Positions 43,645 to 53,132 of a stretch of DNA of 64,000 bases are shown piece by piece. The stretch spans positions 434,001 through 498,000 of the forward strand of contig JANSXV010000003.1 in assembly GCA_024742735.1 (NCBI GenBank). The letters run 5' to 3'. Both the position numbers and the translations under genes were made by a program. Within the stretch, counting starts at the first letter, position 1. Each line of letters begins with the position of its first letter. The DNA comes from Alphaproteobacteria bacterium (GTDB lineage: Bacteria > Pseudomonadota > Alphaproteobacteria > Caulobacterales > Maricaulaceae). Below the pieces are notes generated by a model, which worked only from the letters and a program-made list of their open reading frames with translations, searched no databases and was not told the DNA's origin.

Positions 43645-45168
43645 ATGCAAAAACCCAGGCTCGGCTTCTGGGGAATCTGGAACATCTCGTTCGGATTCTT
43701 CGGCGTTCAGATCGCGCTCGCCCTGCAGGGCGCGAACATCTCCCGCATTTTCCAGACCCTGGGCGCGGACGTGTCCAATCTCGCCATCTACTGGCTGGCC
43801 GGCCCGGTCACGGGGCTCCTGGTCCAGCCCATCGTGGGCCATTTTTCCGACCGGACCTGGGGCCGGATGGGCCGGCGGCGGCCCTACTTCCTGGCCGGAG
43901 CGATCCTGACCACGCTGGCGCTGATCTTCCTGCCGAACTCGCCCTATCTGTGGATGGCGGTGACGCTGTTCTGGATCCTGGACGCCTCCATCAACATCAC
44001 CATGGAGCCGTTCCGGGCCTTCGTCGGCGACATGCTGCCCAGCGAACAGCGCACACGCGGCTTCGCCATGCAGACCATCTTCATCGGCACTGGCGCGGGC
44101 CTGGCGTCCATCGCACCCTGGTTCCTGACCACGGTGCTGGGCGTTTCCAGCACCGCCGCGCCGGGGATCGTGCCGGATGCGGTGCTGTATTCCTTCTATC
44201 TGGGCGCCCTGGCGGTGTTCCTGGCTGTCGGCTGGACCGTGGTCAGCACAAAGGAATACCCGCCGGAGAAACTCGCCGCCTTCAAAGAGCCGCCGGGCCT
44301 GTTCCGCGACGGCGCCGTGAAGGAGGTCGTGAAGACCCGCACCGTGGGCTATTTCGTGCGCACCGGGGCGGGCTTCTTCATGGCCGGGCTGATCGCCTCG
44401 CTGGGCATCTGGCGCTTCGGGCTGTCGCCTCAGCTCCTGGTCATCACGATCACGATCCTGGGCGTCGGCGTGCTGTTTCTGGTCCATGCCGGCCTGAAGG
44501 CGCGTGCGAACACCGACAACATCATCAGCCACGTCATGACCGACCTGGTGGCCATGCCCAAGGTCATGCGGCGCCTGGCCGTTGTGCAGTTCTTCTCCTG
44601 GTTCGCCCTGTTCATCATGTGGGTCTACACGACCGCCGGGGTGACCGCGCACCATTACGGGACCATGGACACCACGTCGGTGCTCTATAATGACGGGGCG
44701 AACTGGGTGGGCATCCTGTTTGCGGTCTACAATGTGATCGCGGCGATCTGGGCGCTGATCCTGCCCTTCATCGCGGCGCGCACGAACCGGCGCATCGCCC
44801 ATGGGGTCTCGCTGCTGGCTGGCGCGGCGGCCTTCGCCAGCTTCTACTTCATCGCCGATCCGGCCCTGCTGTGGATTCCGATGATCGGGATCGGCATGGC
44901 CTGGGGCTCGATCCTCACCATGCCCTACGCGATCCTGTCCGACAGCCTGCCGGTGAAGAAGATGGGCATCTATATGGGCATCTTCAATTTCTTCATCGTG
45001 CTGCCGCAGATGGTGGTGGCCGGGGTCATGGGCACGATCCTGACCAGCTTCCTTGGCGGATCGGCGATCCTGACCCTGTTCGTGGCGGCGGGCTCGCTGA
45101 CGCTGGCCGCACTGGCGCTGACGCTGGTGCCCGCCAAGGGCGAGTTCATCCCCGCCGACGCGGAGTAG
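43645..45168 (+). CDS. MFS sugar transporter (maltose/sucrose:H+ symporter type)
   Basis: 507 residues, about twelve membrane helices. The loop SDRTWGRMGRRRPYF matches the conserved loop of SUC/GPH-type disaccharide symporters, and NITMEPFRAFVGDMLP is also typical. The ATG follows AGGGGAGGG. It should carry maltose or maltodextrin from periplasm to cytoplasm, feeding the cytoplasmic alpha-glucosidase. Divergent from the LacI gene; followed by a strong terminator. Confidence 0.9.
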   Translation: MQKPRLGFWGIWNISFGFFGVQIALALQGANISRIFQTLGADVSNLAIYWLAGPVTGLLVQPIVGHFSDRTWGRMGRRRPYFLAGAILTTLALIFLPNSPYLWMAVTLFWILDASINITMEPFRAFVGDMLPSEQRTRGFAMQTIFIGTGAGLASIAPWFLTTVLGVSSTAAPGIVPDAVLYSFYLGALAVFLAVGWTVVSTKEYPPEKLAAFKEPPGLFRDGAVKEVVKTRTVGYFVRTGAGFFMAGLIASLGIWRFGLSPQLLVITITILGVGVLFLVHAGLKARANTDNIISHVMTDLVAMPKVMRRLAVVQFFSWFALFIMWVYTTAGVTAHHYGTMDTTSVLYNDGANWVGILFAVYNVIAAIWALILPFIAARTNRRIAHGVSLLAGAAAFASFYFIADPALLWIPMIGIGMAWGSILTMPYAILSDSLPVKKMGIYMGIFNFFIVLPQMVVAGVMGTILTSFLGGSAILTLFVAAGSLTLAALALTLVPAKGEFIPADAE

Positions 45169-45190
45169 GTCTCAGTTCAACGCGCAAGCG

Positions 45191-45228
45191 AAAGGCCGGA
45201 GCGTTCATCGCTCCGGCCTTTTGTCTTT
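45191..45228 (+). terminator. Intrinsic terminator of the MFS gene
   Basis: The stem AAAGGCCGGAGCG pairs with CGCTCCGGCCTTT (45209-45221) around loop TTCAT and is followed by TGTCTTTT. It lies between the convergent MFS and GH13 genes and may act in both directions. Confidence 0.9.
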
Positions 45229-45253
45229 TCAGGCTTGCCGAGGCCGGCGGCGC

Positions 45254-47248
45254 TCACTCCCAGCCCGACCGGCACACCACATAGCTCAGGGCGGGAACGG
45301 TCACGGCGTAGCTGCCTGGAGCGGCGGCCTCACCCGCGCACCCCCCGCTCAACGCCGTCCAGCCCAGCGAGCGGCCGTCCACGGCGATATTGGCGCTGCG
45401 CTCGACCTCGTTGGCGTTGAAGGCGACGACGACTTCCGCACCGGTCTCTTCATCGATGCGGGAGATGACGAACAGGCCGCCATGGGTCGCCACCGGCTCG
45501 CTGGCGCCCTCCCCGCTGTCGGCGGAGTTGGCGAACATGCCCCCGGCTCCGGCGTCCTGCGGGCTGTCGAAGTGGCGCACCAGCTGGGTTCCCCGGCGCA
45601 GTGCGCGTTCCGAGGTGCGCACCGCCGCCATGTCCGCGATGGCCTGGTAGAGCGGGTGGCCGGTGTCGAAATTGTCCTCGGCGGGCGTGGCGTCGGTCCC
45701 GATCTGGTCATTGTCCATGTAGATCGGCGTGAGCGAGGGAAACAGCGTCTCCCGCGCGCCCTGGTCGTTATAATCCGACACGAAGCCCTGCTCGTCGCCG
45801 TAATAGATCGTCGGCACGCCCCGCGTGAACATCATCAGGGCGTGGGCGAGCGTCATGCGCGCCAGCGCCTCCTCATCACTCATCTGAGGATCGGCCTGGC
45901 GCAGGAACATGGAGAAGCGGCCCATGTCGTGATTGCCCAGGAAGGTCGGATTGATCCGCGCGGTCTCGAAGCCCTCGGCATAGGCGGGATCGAATTCATA
46001 AAGACGTGACAGGCGCGCGGTCGGTTCGCCGCCGGCGATCACGGCCTGAGCCGCGCTCTGGAAGGCGAAATCCAGCGTCGAGGGCAGATGGCTCTCCACC
46101 GTGTGGGCCCCAAGCCTTCCGGCGTCGAATTCATAGATCTCGCCGAAGACATGGAAATGGTCGATCCCGAGACCCGCGGCATGCTCGACCATGGCGGGAT
46201 TGAACTCGGCCCAGAATTCCGGGCGCACATGCTTGACCGTGTCGATGCGGAAACCGTCCACGCGAAAGTCGGTGATCCACTGGCGGTAGATGTCGATCAT
46301 TCCCTGAACGACCGTGGGATGCTCGGTGTTGAGATCGTCAAGGCCGGCGAAATCACCATACAGCGAGCTCTCGCCGAACCAGAAGCTCTCTCCGCGATTG
46401 TGATAAAGGGTCAGATCATTCAGCCAGGCCGGATTGCGGGCCTCGGCGTCTTCAGGATCGACGACGACGGTGTACGCCCAGTTCGGATCGGTCAGCCGGG
46501 CGAAATTTTCCTCGGTGAGGTTCTGGGGGTCATCGCCGAGGAAGCCGTCATTGATCGGCGCGCCGTCCAGGCCGCCCACAGTCGTCCAGGGATAGTCGGC
46601 CTTTGACCGGTAGGGACATCCGCCTTGGGGATCGATGAAGCCTTCAAACTCCGGGTCATGGCACTCGCGATAATACGCCACGTCGGCGGTGTGGTTGGTG
46701 ATGATGTCCATATAGACGCGCAGGCCGCGCGCCTGGGCGGCCTCGACGAATTCGGCGAAGGCTTCCCGCCCGCCCAGATGCTGATCGACGCCCAGAAAGT
46801 CGGTGATCCAGTAGCCGTGATAGCCCGCGCTCTCCTGGCCCGGCGCGCCCTGAACGGCGCGGTTCTGGAAGATCGGGGTCAGCCAGATCGCCGTGGCGCC
46901 CAGCCCCTCGATATAGTCGAGCCGCTGGGTCAGGCCCTGCAGGTCGCCGCCCTGATAGAAACCCTGATGGGTGGGATCAAAGCCATGGTCGAGCCGCCCG
47001 CCCTCGATGCCGCCGGTGTCGTTGGAGGCATCGCCGTTCTCGAACCGGTCGGGCATGACGAAATAGATGATCTCGTCCTCAGGACGCCGGTCAGGCTGGG
47101 ACGCCAGGCGCTCGGCGTTGGTCGGCCCGGTGATGCCCGGCGCCGCTTCCGACTGACGGGCGTCCGACTGACGCGCGCAGGCCGGCGCGGCGAGCATGGC
47201 GCCGGCGGCGCTGGTCAGGAGCAGGGTCTTGCACAAGTTGGCGATCAA
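45254..47248 (-). CDS. Exported GH13 alpha-amylase/cyclomaltodextrinase-like enzyme
   Basis: 664 residues if the TTG at 47248 is the start. It is the only candidate with a good ribosome site (GGGAGG, 5-bp gap) and gives a signal peptide ending at a possible lipobox (LAAPAC). GH13 regions are DIITNHTADVAYY, the nucleophile Asp in VDGFRIDTVKH, Glu in HVFGEIYEF and LGNHDMGR. EDEIIYFVMPDRFENGD starts the catalytic barrel. It acts in the periplasm or at the outer-membrane face on malto-oligosaccharides. Divergent from the GH97 gene, with TTTTGC/GCAA repeats between. Confidence 0.9.
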   Translation of the reverse strand: MIANLCKTLLLTSAAGAMLAAPACARQSDARQSEAAPGITGPTNAERLASQPDRRPEDEIIYFVMPDRFENGDASNDTGGIEGGRLDHGFDPTHQGFYQGGDLQGLTQRLDYIEGLGATAIWLTPIFQNRAVQGAPGQESAGYHGYWITDFLGVDQHLGGREAFAEFVEAAQARGLRVYMDIITNHTADVAYYRECHDPEFEGFIDPQGGCPYRSKADYPWTTVGGLDGAPINDGFLGDDPQNLTEENFARLTDPNWAYTVVVDPEDAEARNPAWLNDLTLYHNRGESFWFGESSLYGDFAGLDDLNTEHPTVVQGMIDIYRQWITDFRVDGFRIDTVKHVRPEFWAEFNPAMVEHAAGLGIDHFHVFGEIYEFDAGRLGAHTVESHLPSTLDFAFQSAAQAVIAGGEPTARLSRLYEFDPAYAEGFETARINPTFLGNHDMGRFSMFLRQADPQMSDEEALARMTLAHALMMFTRGVPTIYYGDEQGFVSDYNDQGARETLFPSLTPIYMDNDQIGTDATPAEDNFDTGHPLYQAIADMAAVRTSERALRRGTQLVRHFDSPQDAGAGGMFANSADSGEGASEPVATHGGLFVISRIDEETGAEVVVAFNANEVERSANIAVDGRSLGWTALSGGCAGEAAAPGSYAVTVPALSYVVCRSGWE

Positions 47249-47350
47249 TTCGGCCTCCCGGGTTAGTTTGCGCGCCGTCTTGGCTGCGGCGCGTCGACCC
47301 CGCCACTCTAACCGACAGCGCCGCCCTGTCACACAATATCGGCCTGACCA

Positions 47351-47376
47351 TTGCGCATTTTTGCAATTCATGCGCA
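47351..47376. promoter_or_regulatory. GCAA/TTGC repeats (GH13/GH97 divergent promoter)
   Basis: TTGCGCATTTTTGCAA overlaps GCAATTCATGCGCA. The arms GCGCAT and ATGCGC also form a longer inverted repeat. Similar to the blocks at 40599 and 51528. Confidence 0.45.
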
Positions 47377-47451
47377 CTCTTCACGTTGATACAATGCGTA
47401 GCTCCATCATGCTGCGCTTGCGAAATATAACAGGCTTACGGGGAGAGACTT

Positions 47452-49524
47452 ATGCCGCCTATCCAGACGCCTCGCGAGGTAAAAGCCTTCGTCGCAGCTC
47501 TCTTGTTTGCAGGATTTTGCGCAAGCTGCGCCGCCGCGCAGGACGCCCAGGAAGACACCGTCCGCGCCAGCGTCGCCTCCCCTGACGGCCGCATCCTTGT
47601 CGAGATCTGGAGCGAGGCCGGCGAGCCGCACTACGCCGTGACGCTGGACGGCGAGCCGGTCCTGGCGCCCTCCCAGCTGGGCTTCCGCTTCGCCTCCGGC
47701 CCCAATCTGGAAGACGGCCTCGCCCTGACCGAAACCTCGACCGCCAGCCGCGATGAGACCTGGGAGCAGGTCTGGGGCGAGCGGCGCTTCGTGCGCGATC
47801 ACCATAACGAGCTCGCCGCCGTGTTCGAGAACGCCGACGGCTCGATCACCGTACGCTTCCGGGTCTTCGATACCGGGCTTGGCTTCCGCTTCGAGGTGGA
47901 GCGCGGCGAAGACGGCGATGCGCCGGTCGTCATCACCGACGAGCTGACTGAATTCATGCTGGCGCGCTCCGGCGAAGCCTGGTGGACGCCGGCCAGCGAG
48001 TTCAATCGCTATGAATACATCTACTCTCACGGGCGCGTGGAAGAGGCGGCGAACGCTCACACCCCCTTCACCCTGCGCCTGGATGACGGGCCCTACCTGT
48101 CCATCCACGAGGCCGCGCTGGTGAATTATTCCGGCATGCATGTGGACCAGCGCCGCGACCGCCAGTTCGAGGTGGAGCTGCGCCCCTGGAGCGACGGCGG
48201 CAAGGTGCGCACCAGCGCCCATTTCACCACGCCGTGGCGGACCTTGCAGATCGGCGATGAGGCCGTGGACCTGATCAACGGGACCGACCTGATCTTGAAC
48301 CTGAATGAGCCCAACCAGCTGGAGGACACCAGCTGGCTGGAGCCCGGCGTCTATGTGGGCATCTGGTGGGGCATGCACCTGAACGAGTACAGCTGGGGCT
48401 CCGGACCGAACCACGGCGCCACCACCGAGCGGACCCGCGACTATCTCGACTTCGCCGCTGAAAACGGCTTCGTCGGCGTGCTGGTGGAGGGGTGGAATCT
48501 CGGCTGGGACGGGGACTGGTTCAATAATGGCGATATCATCGACTTCACCACACCCTATCCCGACTTCGATCTGGACGGCCTGGCCGCCTACGCCCAGGAG
48601 GTCGGCACGCGCCTGATCGGCCACCATGAGACCAGCGCGGCGATCACGAACTATGAAAACCAGATGGCCGACGCCTTCGCCCTCTACGAGCGGGTCGGCA
48701 TTCGCGCGGTGAAGACCGGCTACGTGGACGACGCCGGCGAGTACATGCGCCGCGATGAAGACGGCCACGCCCGTTATGAATGGCATGACAGCCAGTTCGC
48801 CGTTGAGCATCACCAGCGCGTCATCGAGCTCGCCGCGCAGCACCGCATCGCCATCAACGCCCACGAGCCGGTCAAGGACACCGGGTTGCGCCGGACCTGG
48901 CCGAACGCCATGACCCGCGAAGGGGTGCGCGGTCAGGAATTCAACGCCTGGGGTGATCCGCCCAACGGGCCGGCCCACACCCCCACCATCGCCTTCACCC
49001 GCATGCTGTCAGGCCCCGCCGACTTCACGCCGGGCATCTTCGACCTGACCTTCGAACGCGCCGATGGCCGGCGCGGCGTGCAGACCACGCTGGCCAAGCA
49101 GCTGGCGCTCTATGTGGTGCTTTACAGCCCGTTGCAGATGGCCGCGGACCTGATCGAGAACTACGACGCCCATCCGGACATGTTCCAGTTCATCCGCGAC
49201 GTTCCGGCGGACTGGGAGGAGTCCATCGCGCTGGCCGGCGAGATCGGCGACCATGTCGTCCAGGTCCGCAAGGACCGCAACAGCGAGGACTGGTATCTGG
49301 GCGCCATCACCGGGGAACAGGCCCGCTCCATCGAGGTGATGCTGGACTTCCTGGAGGAGGGCCGGACCTATGAGGCGCAGATCTATCGCGACGGCCCGGA
49401 CGCCCACTGGTTTGATGCGCCCTATGACTATGTGGTGGAGCGCCGGACCGTGACCGCCGCCGATACGCTGAACTTCGACCTCGCCGCCAGCGGCGGCGTG
49501 GCGATCCGCTTCGCGTCGCAGTAG
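47452..49524 (+). CDS. GH97 alpha-glucosidase (SusB-like)
   Basis: 690 residues; the ATG follows GGGAGA and a signal peptide leads to FCASCAAAQ. An N-terminal beta-sandwich (SPDGRILVEIWSEAGEPHYAVTLDG), a TIM barrel and a C-terminal beta domain are in the GH97 order. Diagnostic stretches are LVEGWNLGWDGDWF, GTRLIGHHETSAAITNYE, the Glu-bearing INAHEPVKDTGLRRTWPN and the calcium-site area near ENYDAHPD. SusB-type enzymes are calcium-dependent inverting alpha-glucosidases that release glucose from maltodextrins in the periplasm. Followed 11 bp later by the esterase lipoprotein, likely one operon. Confidence 0.93.
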   Translation: MPPIQTPREVKAFVAALLFAGFCASCAAAQDAQEDTVRASVASPDGRILVEIWSEAGEPHYAVTLDGEPVLAPSQLGFRFASGPNLEDGLALTETSTASRDETWEQVWGERRFVRDHHNELAAVFENADGSITVRFRVFDTGLGFRFEVERGEDGDAPVVITDELTEFMLARSGEAWWTPASEFNRYEYIYSHGRVEEAANAHTPFTLRLDDGPYLSIHEAALVNYSGMHVDQRRDRQFEVELRPWSDGGKVRTSAHFTTPWRTLQIGDEAVDLINGTDLILNLNEPNQLEDTSWLEPGVYVGIWWGMHLNEYSWGSGPNHGATTERTRDYLDFAAENGFVGVLVEGWNLGWDGDWFNNGDIIDFTTPYPDFDLDGLAAYAQEVGTRLIGHHETSAAITNYENQMADAFALYERVGIRAVKTGYVDDAGEYMRRDEDGHARYEWHDSQFAVEHHQRVIELAAQHRIAINAHEPVKDTGLRRTWPNAMTREGVRGQEFNAWGDPPNGPAHTPTIAFTRMLSGPADFTPGIFDLTFERADGRRGVQTTLAKQLALYVVLYSPLQMAADLIENYDAHPDMFQFIRDVPADWEESIALAGEIGDHVVQVRKDRNSEDWYLGAITGEQARSIEVMLDFLEEGRTYEAQIYRDGPDAHWFDAPYDYVVERRTVTAADTLNFDLAASGGVAIRFASQ

Positions 49525-49535
49525 AGGCGATCCCG

Positions 49536-50807
49536 GTGCGCGCCCGCTCGACCGGCCTTGCGGCGGTGCTCGCCGCCGCCCTCGCTGCCTGTCAGCCGGA
49601 AGCCGTTGCGCCGGCGCCGGCGGGCGAGCAGGCGTCCGCCGAAGCGGTCGCCGTCACCATCGTGGCGACCGTGCCGGACAATGCCGGCCCCATCTATCTG
49701 GCCGCCAATGTGGAGGCGCTCGGGCCCTGGCGGGCCGATGGCCGGCTCATGGACGGCGAGGGCCGCACGCGCACCACGACGCTCGCCCTGCCCGACGGCT
49801 TCGAGCTGGAGTTCAAGCTGACCGGCGGGAGCTGGGACCTCGAGGGCACAGGGCCTTCGGGGACCGTGCTTCCAAACTTCCGCCACACGGTGGAAGCTGG
49901 CGCGGAGAACCGCGTCGAGGCGGAGATCGTCGACTTCAAGCGACCGCCCGAGGCCTATCTCGCCGATCCCCAAGGTTCCGGCGTTCTGGGAACCCTGATC
50001 TACTGGACGGATGTGGAGAGCGCCTTCTTCGACGTGACGCGCCACGTCTCCATCTGGCTGCCGCCCGGCTATGAGGCCGAGCCTGACCGACGCTACCCGG
50101 TCCTTTACATGCATGACGGCCAGAACCTGTTCGACCCGCGCATCGCCAATACCGGCACAGACTGGGGCGTCGACGAGGCCATGGTGGCCAATGTCGAGGC
50201 CGGCCTGCACGCGCCGGCCATCGTGGTGGGCGTGTGGAGCACGAATATTCGCGGGTATGAGCTATCGCCCTGGCATGGCGGACCGGACTATGCCCGGCTG
50301 CTGATCGAGGAGATCAAGCCGCGCATCGACGCGCAGTTCCGCACGCTGCCAGGTCGGGAGACGACCTTCACCATGGGCTCGTCCATGGGCGGGCTGATCT
50401 CGCTCTACCTGGTGCGCGAACACTCCGACGTGTTCAGCGCGTGCGGCTGCGTTTCCACCCATGTTCCGCTCAGCCCGGCTGTGGCGCGCGACTTTCTGGG
50501 GCTTGAGACGGGCGACTACGCCGATCTGGAGACTCCGTATCTGCTGCAGGACGCCGAAGCCGGTGCAGCCTTGCCCGAGGATATCCGGATTTATTTCGAC
50601 TGGGGCACGACGACGCTGGACGCCGAATACGGCGACGTCATGGAGGCGCTGCGCCCCTGGCTGGAGGCGGAAGGCTTTGTGGAGGGCGAGACCTATGCCT
50701 ACCGGGAGTTCGAAGGCGCGCCTCACAATGAAGCGGCCTGGCGCGAGCGGGTCCACCTGCAACTCGCCTGGCTGCTGGGAAGCGTCGATCCGAACACGCT
50801 GGATTAG
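49536..50807 (+). CDS. Lipoprotein: CBM20-like domain fused to EstD/enterochelin-esterase-like hydrolase
   Basis: 423 residues from a GTG start with lipobox LAAC. Residues about 38-130 resemble a starch-binding CBM20 (VTIVATVPDNAGPIYLAANVEALGPW). Residues about 155-420 are an alpha/beta-hydrolase of the putative-esterase family (YPVLYMHDGQNLFD, nucleophile Ser in TMGSSMGGLISL, late His in FEGAPHNEAAW). It may deacylate substituted glucans or act on an unknown ester while docked on starch. It directly follows GH97 in a probable operon. Confidence 0.82.
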   Translation: MRARSTGLAAVLAAALAACQPEAVAPAPAGEQASAEAVAVTIVATVPDNAGPIYLAANVEALGPWRADGRLMDGEGRTRTTTLALPDGFELEFKLTGGSWDLEGTGPSGTVLPNFRHTVEAGAENRVEAEIVDFKRPPEAYLADPQGSGVLGTLIYWTDVESAFFDVTRHVSIWLPPGYEAEPDRRYPVLYMHDGQNLFDPRIANTGTDWGVDEAMVANVEAGLHAPAIVVGVWSTNIRGYELSPWHGGPDYARLLIEEIKPRIDAQFRTLPGRETTFTMGSSMGGLISLYLVREHSDVFSACGCVSTHVPLSPAVARDFLGLETGDYADLETPYLLQDAEAGAALPEDIRIYFDWGTTTLDAEYGDVMEALRPWLEAEGFVEGETYAYREFEGAPHNEAAWRERVHLQLAWLLGSVDPNTLD

Positions 50808-50813
50808 GACGCT

Positions 50814-51494
50814 TCAGGGCTGCCCAGGCACACCGTTCAGGAACGTATTGATGGTCAGGCGCCCGGTCCGGGGGTTTGCCTGGAAGGTGTGAGTCTCCGG
50901 CACCAGGCCGGTATGCAGGCACAGGCCGCGATAGATCACGGCCCGATTGAACCGGGGCTCGACCTCGTCAATGCGTTCAAAGACCTCATCGCCCGAGAAG
51001 TAACCCGCTGGCGGGCCGTCGGGGTATTCCCCCTTCAACGCGTCTCGATAGGCCGGGAACCGCTCCTCGGTGATGATCTCGAAGCCTGTCGAACGATGGC
51101 GGAAGAAGGCCGTTCCCGCGTCCTCTGGGCCGGTCAGATAGTGCAGGAGCGCGATCCGGTTCTCATCAAGACCGTCATTATGGGGCAGACGCTGGATCGC
51201 GCTAAGCTCTTCGGGCCGCGTGGTCACCATCGAGTATGTCGTCTCGGCGAGGCGGGCGCCCGCGTAGCCGAACGCGCGCGACAGAACCTCCCCGATCACG
51301 CCCTGGCAGGGCTGAAGATGCTCAGCCGGAGCATCTGCGCGCACGCCGGGATAGTACTTGCCCGCGTGTCCGAATTCACGCGAAGCCGCGTCGGCGATCA
51401 GGGCGTCAGGATCCGGATGGAAACCGTCGATGATGATGAGCGGCTGACCCTCACGCCCCATGCGCCGGCCAGTGATGAACGGATCATGGGTCAT
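50814..51494 (-). CDS. DUF6445-like protein (2OG-Fe(II) oxygenase fold candidate)
   Basis: 226 residues, soluble. A possible iron triad is H-x-D in LPHNDGLDE plus a late His in GLCLHTG, with R in GRLTINTF where 2-oxoglutarate would bind. This family commonly accompanies tryptophan halogenase-family genes and TonB receptors, as here. Function unestablished. It converges with the esterase gene 6 bp away, and its promoter region carries the GCAA repeat at 51528-51542. Confidence 0.65.
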   Translation of the reverse strand: MTHDPFITGRRMGREGQPLIIIDGFHPDPDALIADAASREFGHAGKYYPGVRADAPAEHLQPCQGVIGEVLSRAFGYAGARLAETTYSMVTTRPEELSAIQRLPHNDGLDENRIALLHYLTGPEDAGTAFFRHRSTGFEIITEERFPAYRDALKGEYPDGPPAGYFSGDEVFERIDEVEPRFNRAVIYRGLCLHTGLVPETHTFQANPRTGRLTINTFLNGVPGQP

Positions 51495-51527
51495 TCCAGA
51501 ACCTCGACAAGGCGTCTCCAGAGTAAA

Positions 51528-51542
51528 GCAAATTCATGCAAA
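51528..51542. promoter_or_regulatory. GCAAA direct repeat (DUF6445/GH13 promoter)
   Basis: GCAAATTCATGCAAA is two GCAAA blocks at a 10-bp step, 34 bp upstream of the DUF6445 start. A third TTTTGCAAACC lies at 51636-51646 before the divergent GH13 gene. Confidence 0.45.
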
Positions 51543-51694
51543 CCGGGCCCGGCACGATGGCGTTTACGCCATGCCCTTTATATCAGCATAACATCATTTA
51601 AGGCGCCCTTCATCCTGCGACGCAGCATAGAAAAATTTTGCAAACCAGAGCCGATCTGGGGCATGCTGCAGGTCTTGGTTTCGGGAGGATCGAC

Positions 51695-53101
51695 ATGAGG
51701 TTCATGATTGCACTGTCCGCGCTGGCCGCAAGCCTTGGCGCGCCGGCCCTGGCGCAGGACCCTGTCGGCTACACGCCGCGTCCCGCTGTTGAGGTGAACC
51801 ATCCCGAATGGGCGGTGAACGCGGCGATCTACCAGATCAACACCCGCCAGTTCACCGACGAGGGCACGTTCGCCGCGGCCGCCGGGCAGCTGCCCCGCCT
51901 GGCGGACATGGGGATCGACATCATCTGGCTCATGCCCGTCCACCCGATCGGTGAGGTCGAGCGCAAGGGCACGCTCGGCAGCCCCTATTCCGTGCGGGAC
52001 TATTATGGCGTGAACCCGGAGTTCGGCACGCTGGAGGACCTGCGCGCCTTCATCGATGCGGCCCACGCGCTGGACATGCACGTCATCCTGGACTGGGTGG
52101 CCAACCACTCGGCCTGGGACAACCCGCTCGTGGAGCAGCATCCCGACTGGTACTCCCGCGACTGGCGCGGCGAGATGCAGGCCGTGCCCGGCACGGACTG
52201 GTCCGACGTCGTCGATTTCGACTTCTCCAGCCCCGAACTGCGCGAATACATGGCCGATGTCATGGCCTGGTGGGTTGAGGATGTGGGCGTGGACGGCTTC
52301 CGCGCCGATGTCGCCGGCTTCGTGCCGCTGGACTTCTGGGAGATGCTCCGCACGCGCCTGGACGCCATCAAGCCGGTCTTCATGCTGGCTGAATGGGAAA
52401 CCCGTGATCACAGCCATCGCGCCTTTGACGCCACCTATGCCTGGAGCTGGAACAACACGCTCCATGACGTCGCCATGGGCAACGCCGACGCCAGCGCCCT
52501 GCGCAGCTACTATTTCTACGATCAGGACAATGCCTGGCCGCAGGACGCCTGGCGGCTGACCTATGTGGCCAACCATGATCAGAACGCCTGGGTGGCGACC
52601 CAGTTCGACCGGTTCGGCGACGCGCTGGAATCCGCCATCGCCCTGTCCGTGGTCGGGGAAGGCATGCCCATGGTGTATAACGGCCAGGAAGCCGGCAACA
52701 CCGACATGCTGGAGTTCTTCGAGCGCGATCCCATCGTCTGGCGCGACCATCCACTGAACGACCACTTCACCGCGCTCTTCGGTCTGCTGGAAGCCAACAC
52801 CGCCCTCTGGCACGGCTCGGCCGGCGGGCAGATGGTCCCGGTCGAGACCGATCACCCGGCGGAAGTCCTGAGCTTTGTGCGCTCGAACGGTGAGGACGCC
52901 GTGTTCGCGGCCTTCAACTTCTCCGCCGATCCGGTGTCGGTCGTGCTGCAGGATGGCCCGATCGAGGGGGTCTGGGCACGGTTCTCCGATGGAACCTCCA
53001 TCGACCTCGCGCCCGGCGCCGAGATGAGGCTGCCGGCCTGGGGCCATGCGATCTGGGTTCGCGGCGGCGGGGCGCCTGCAGCCTCGCTCAATGACCGCTG
53101 A
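51695..53101 (+). CDS. Periplasmic GH13 alpha-amylase-like enzyme
   Basis: 468 residues; the ATG follows GGGAGGATCGAC and starts a signal peptide (ending APALAQ). GH13 regions are AAIYQINTRQFT, DWVANHSAWDN, the nucleophile Asp in DGFRADVAGF, Glu in FMLAEWETRD and YVANHDQN, with a short C-terminal beta domain. It resembles small amylases of Bacteroidetes and Proteobacteria starch clusters. It is preceded by a TTTTGC repeat and followed by the glucose-catabolism operon. Confidence 0.92.
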   Translation: MRFMIALSALAASLGAPALAQDPVGYTPRPAVEVNHPEWAVNAAIYQINTRQFTDEGTFAAAAGQLPRLADMGIDIIWLMPVHPIGEVERKGTLGSPYSVRDYYGVNPEFGTLEDLRAFIDAAHALDMHVILDWVANHSAWDNPLVEQHPDWYSRDWRGEMQAVPGTDWSDVVDFDFSSPELREYMADVMAWWVEDVGVDGFRADVAGFVPLDFWEMLRTRLDAIKPVFMLAEWETRDHSHRAFDATYAWSWNNTLHDVAMGNADASALRSYYFYDQDNAWPQDAWRLTYVANHDQNAWVATQFDRFGDALESAIALSVVGEGMPMVYNGQEAGNTDMLEFFERDPIVWRDHPLNDHFTALFGLLEANTALWHGSAGGQMVPVETDHPAEVLSFVRSNGEDAVFAAFNFSADPVSVVLQDGPIEGVWARFSDGTSIDLAPGAEMRLPAWGHAIWVRGGGAPAASLNDR

Positions 53102-53118
53102 AGGCCGAAGCGAGTGAT

Positions 53119-53132
53119 TGACATCGTTGTCA
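53119..53132. promoter_or_regulatory. Operator candidate TGACA-N4-TGTCA upstream of zwf
   Basis: TGACATCGTTGTCA is a palindrome centred on CG-containing TCGT, like LacI/GalR-family sites. It lies 79 bp upstream of zwf and overlaps further TGAC/TGTCA halves (53133-53139). Probable control point of the zwf-pgl-edd-glk-eda operon. Confidence 0.45.
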
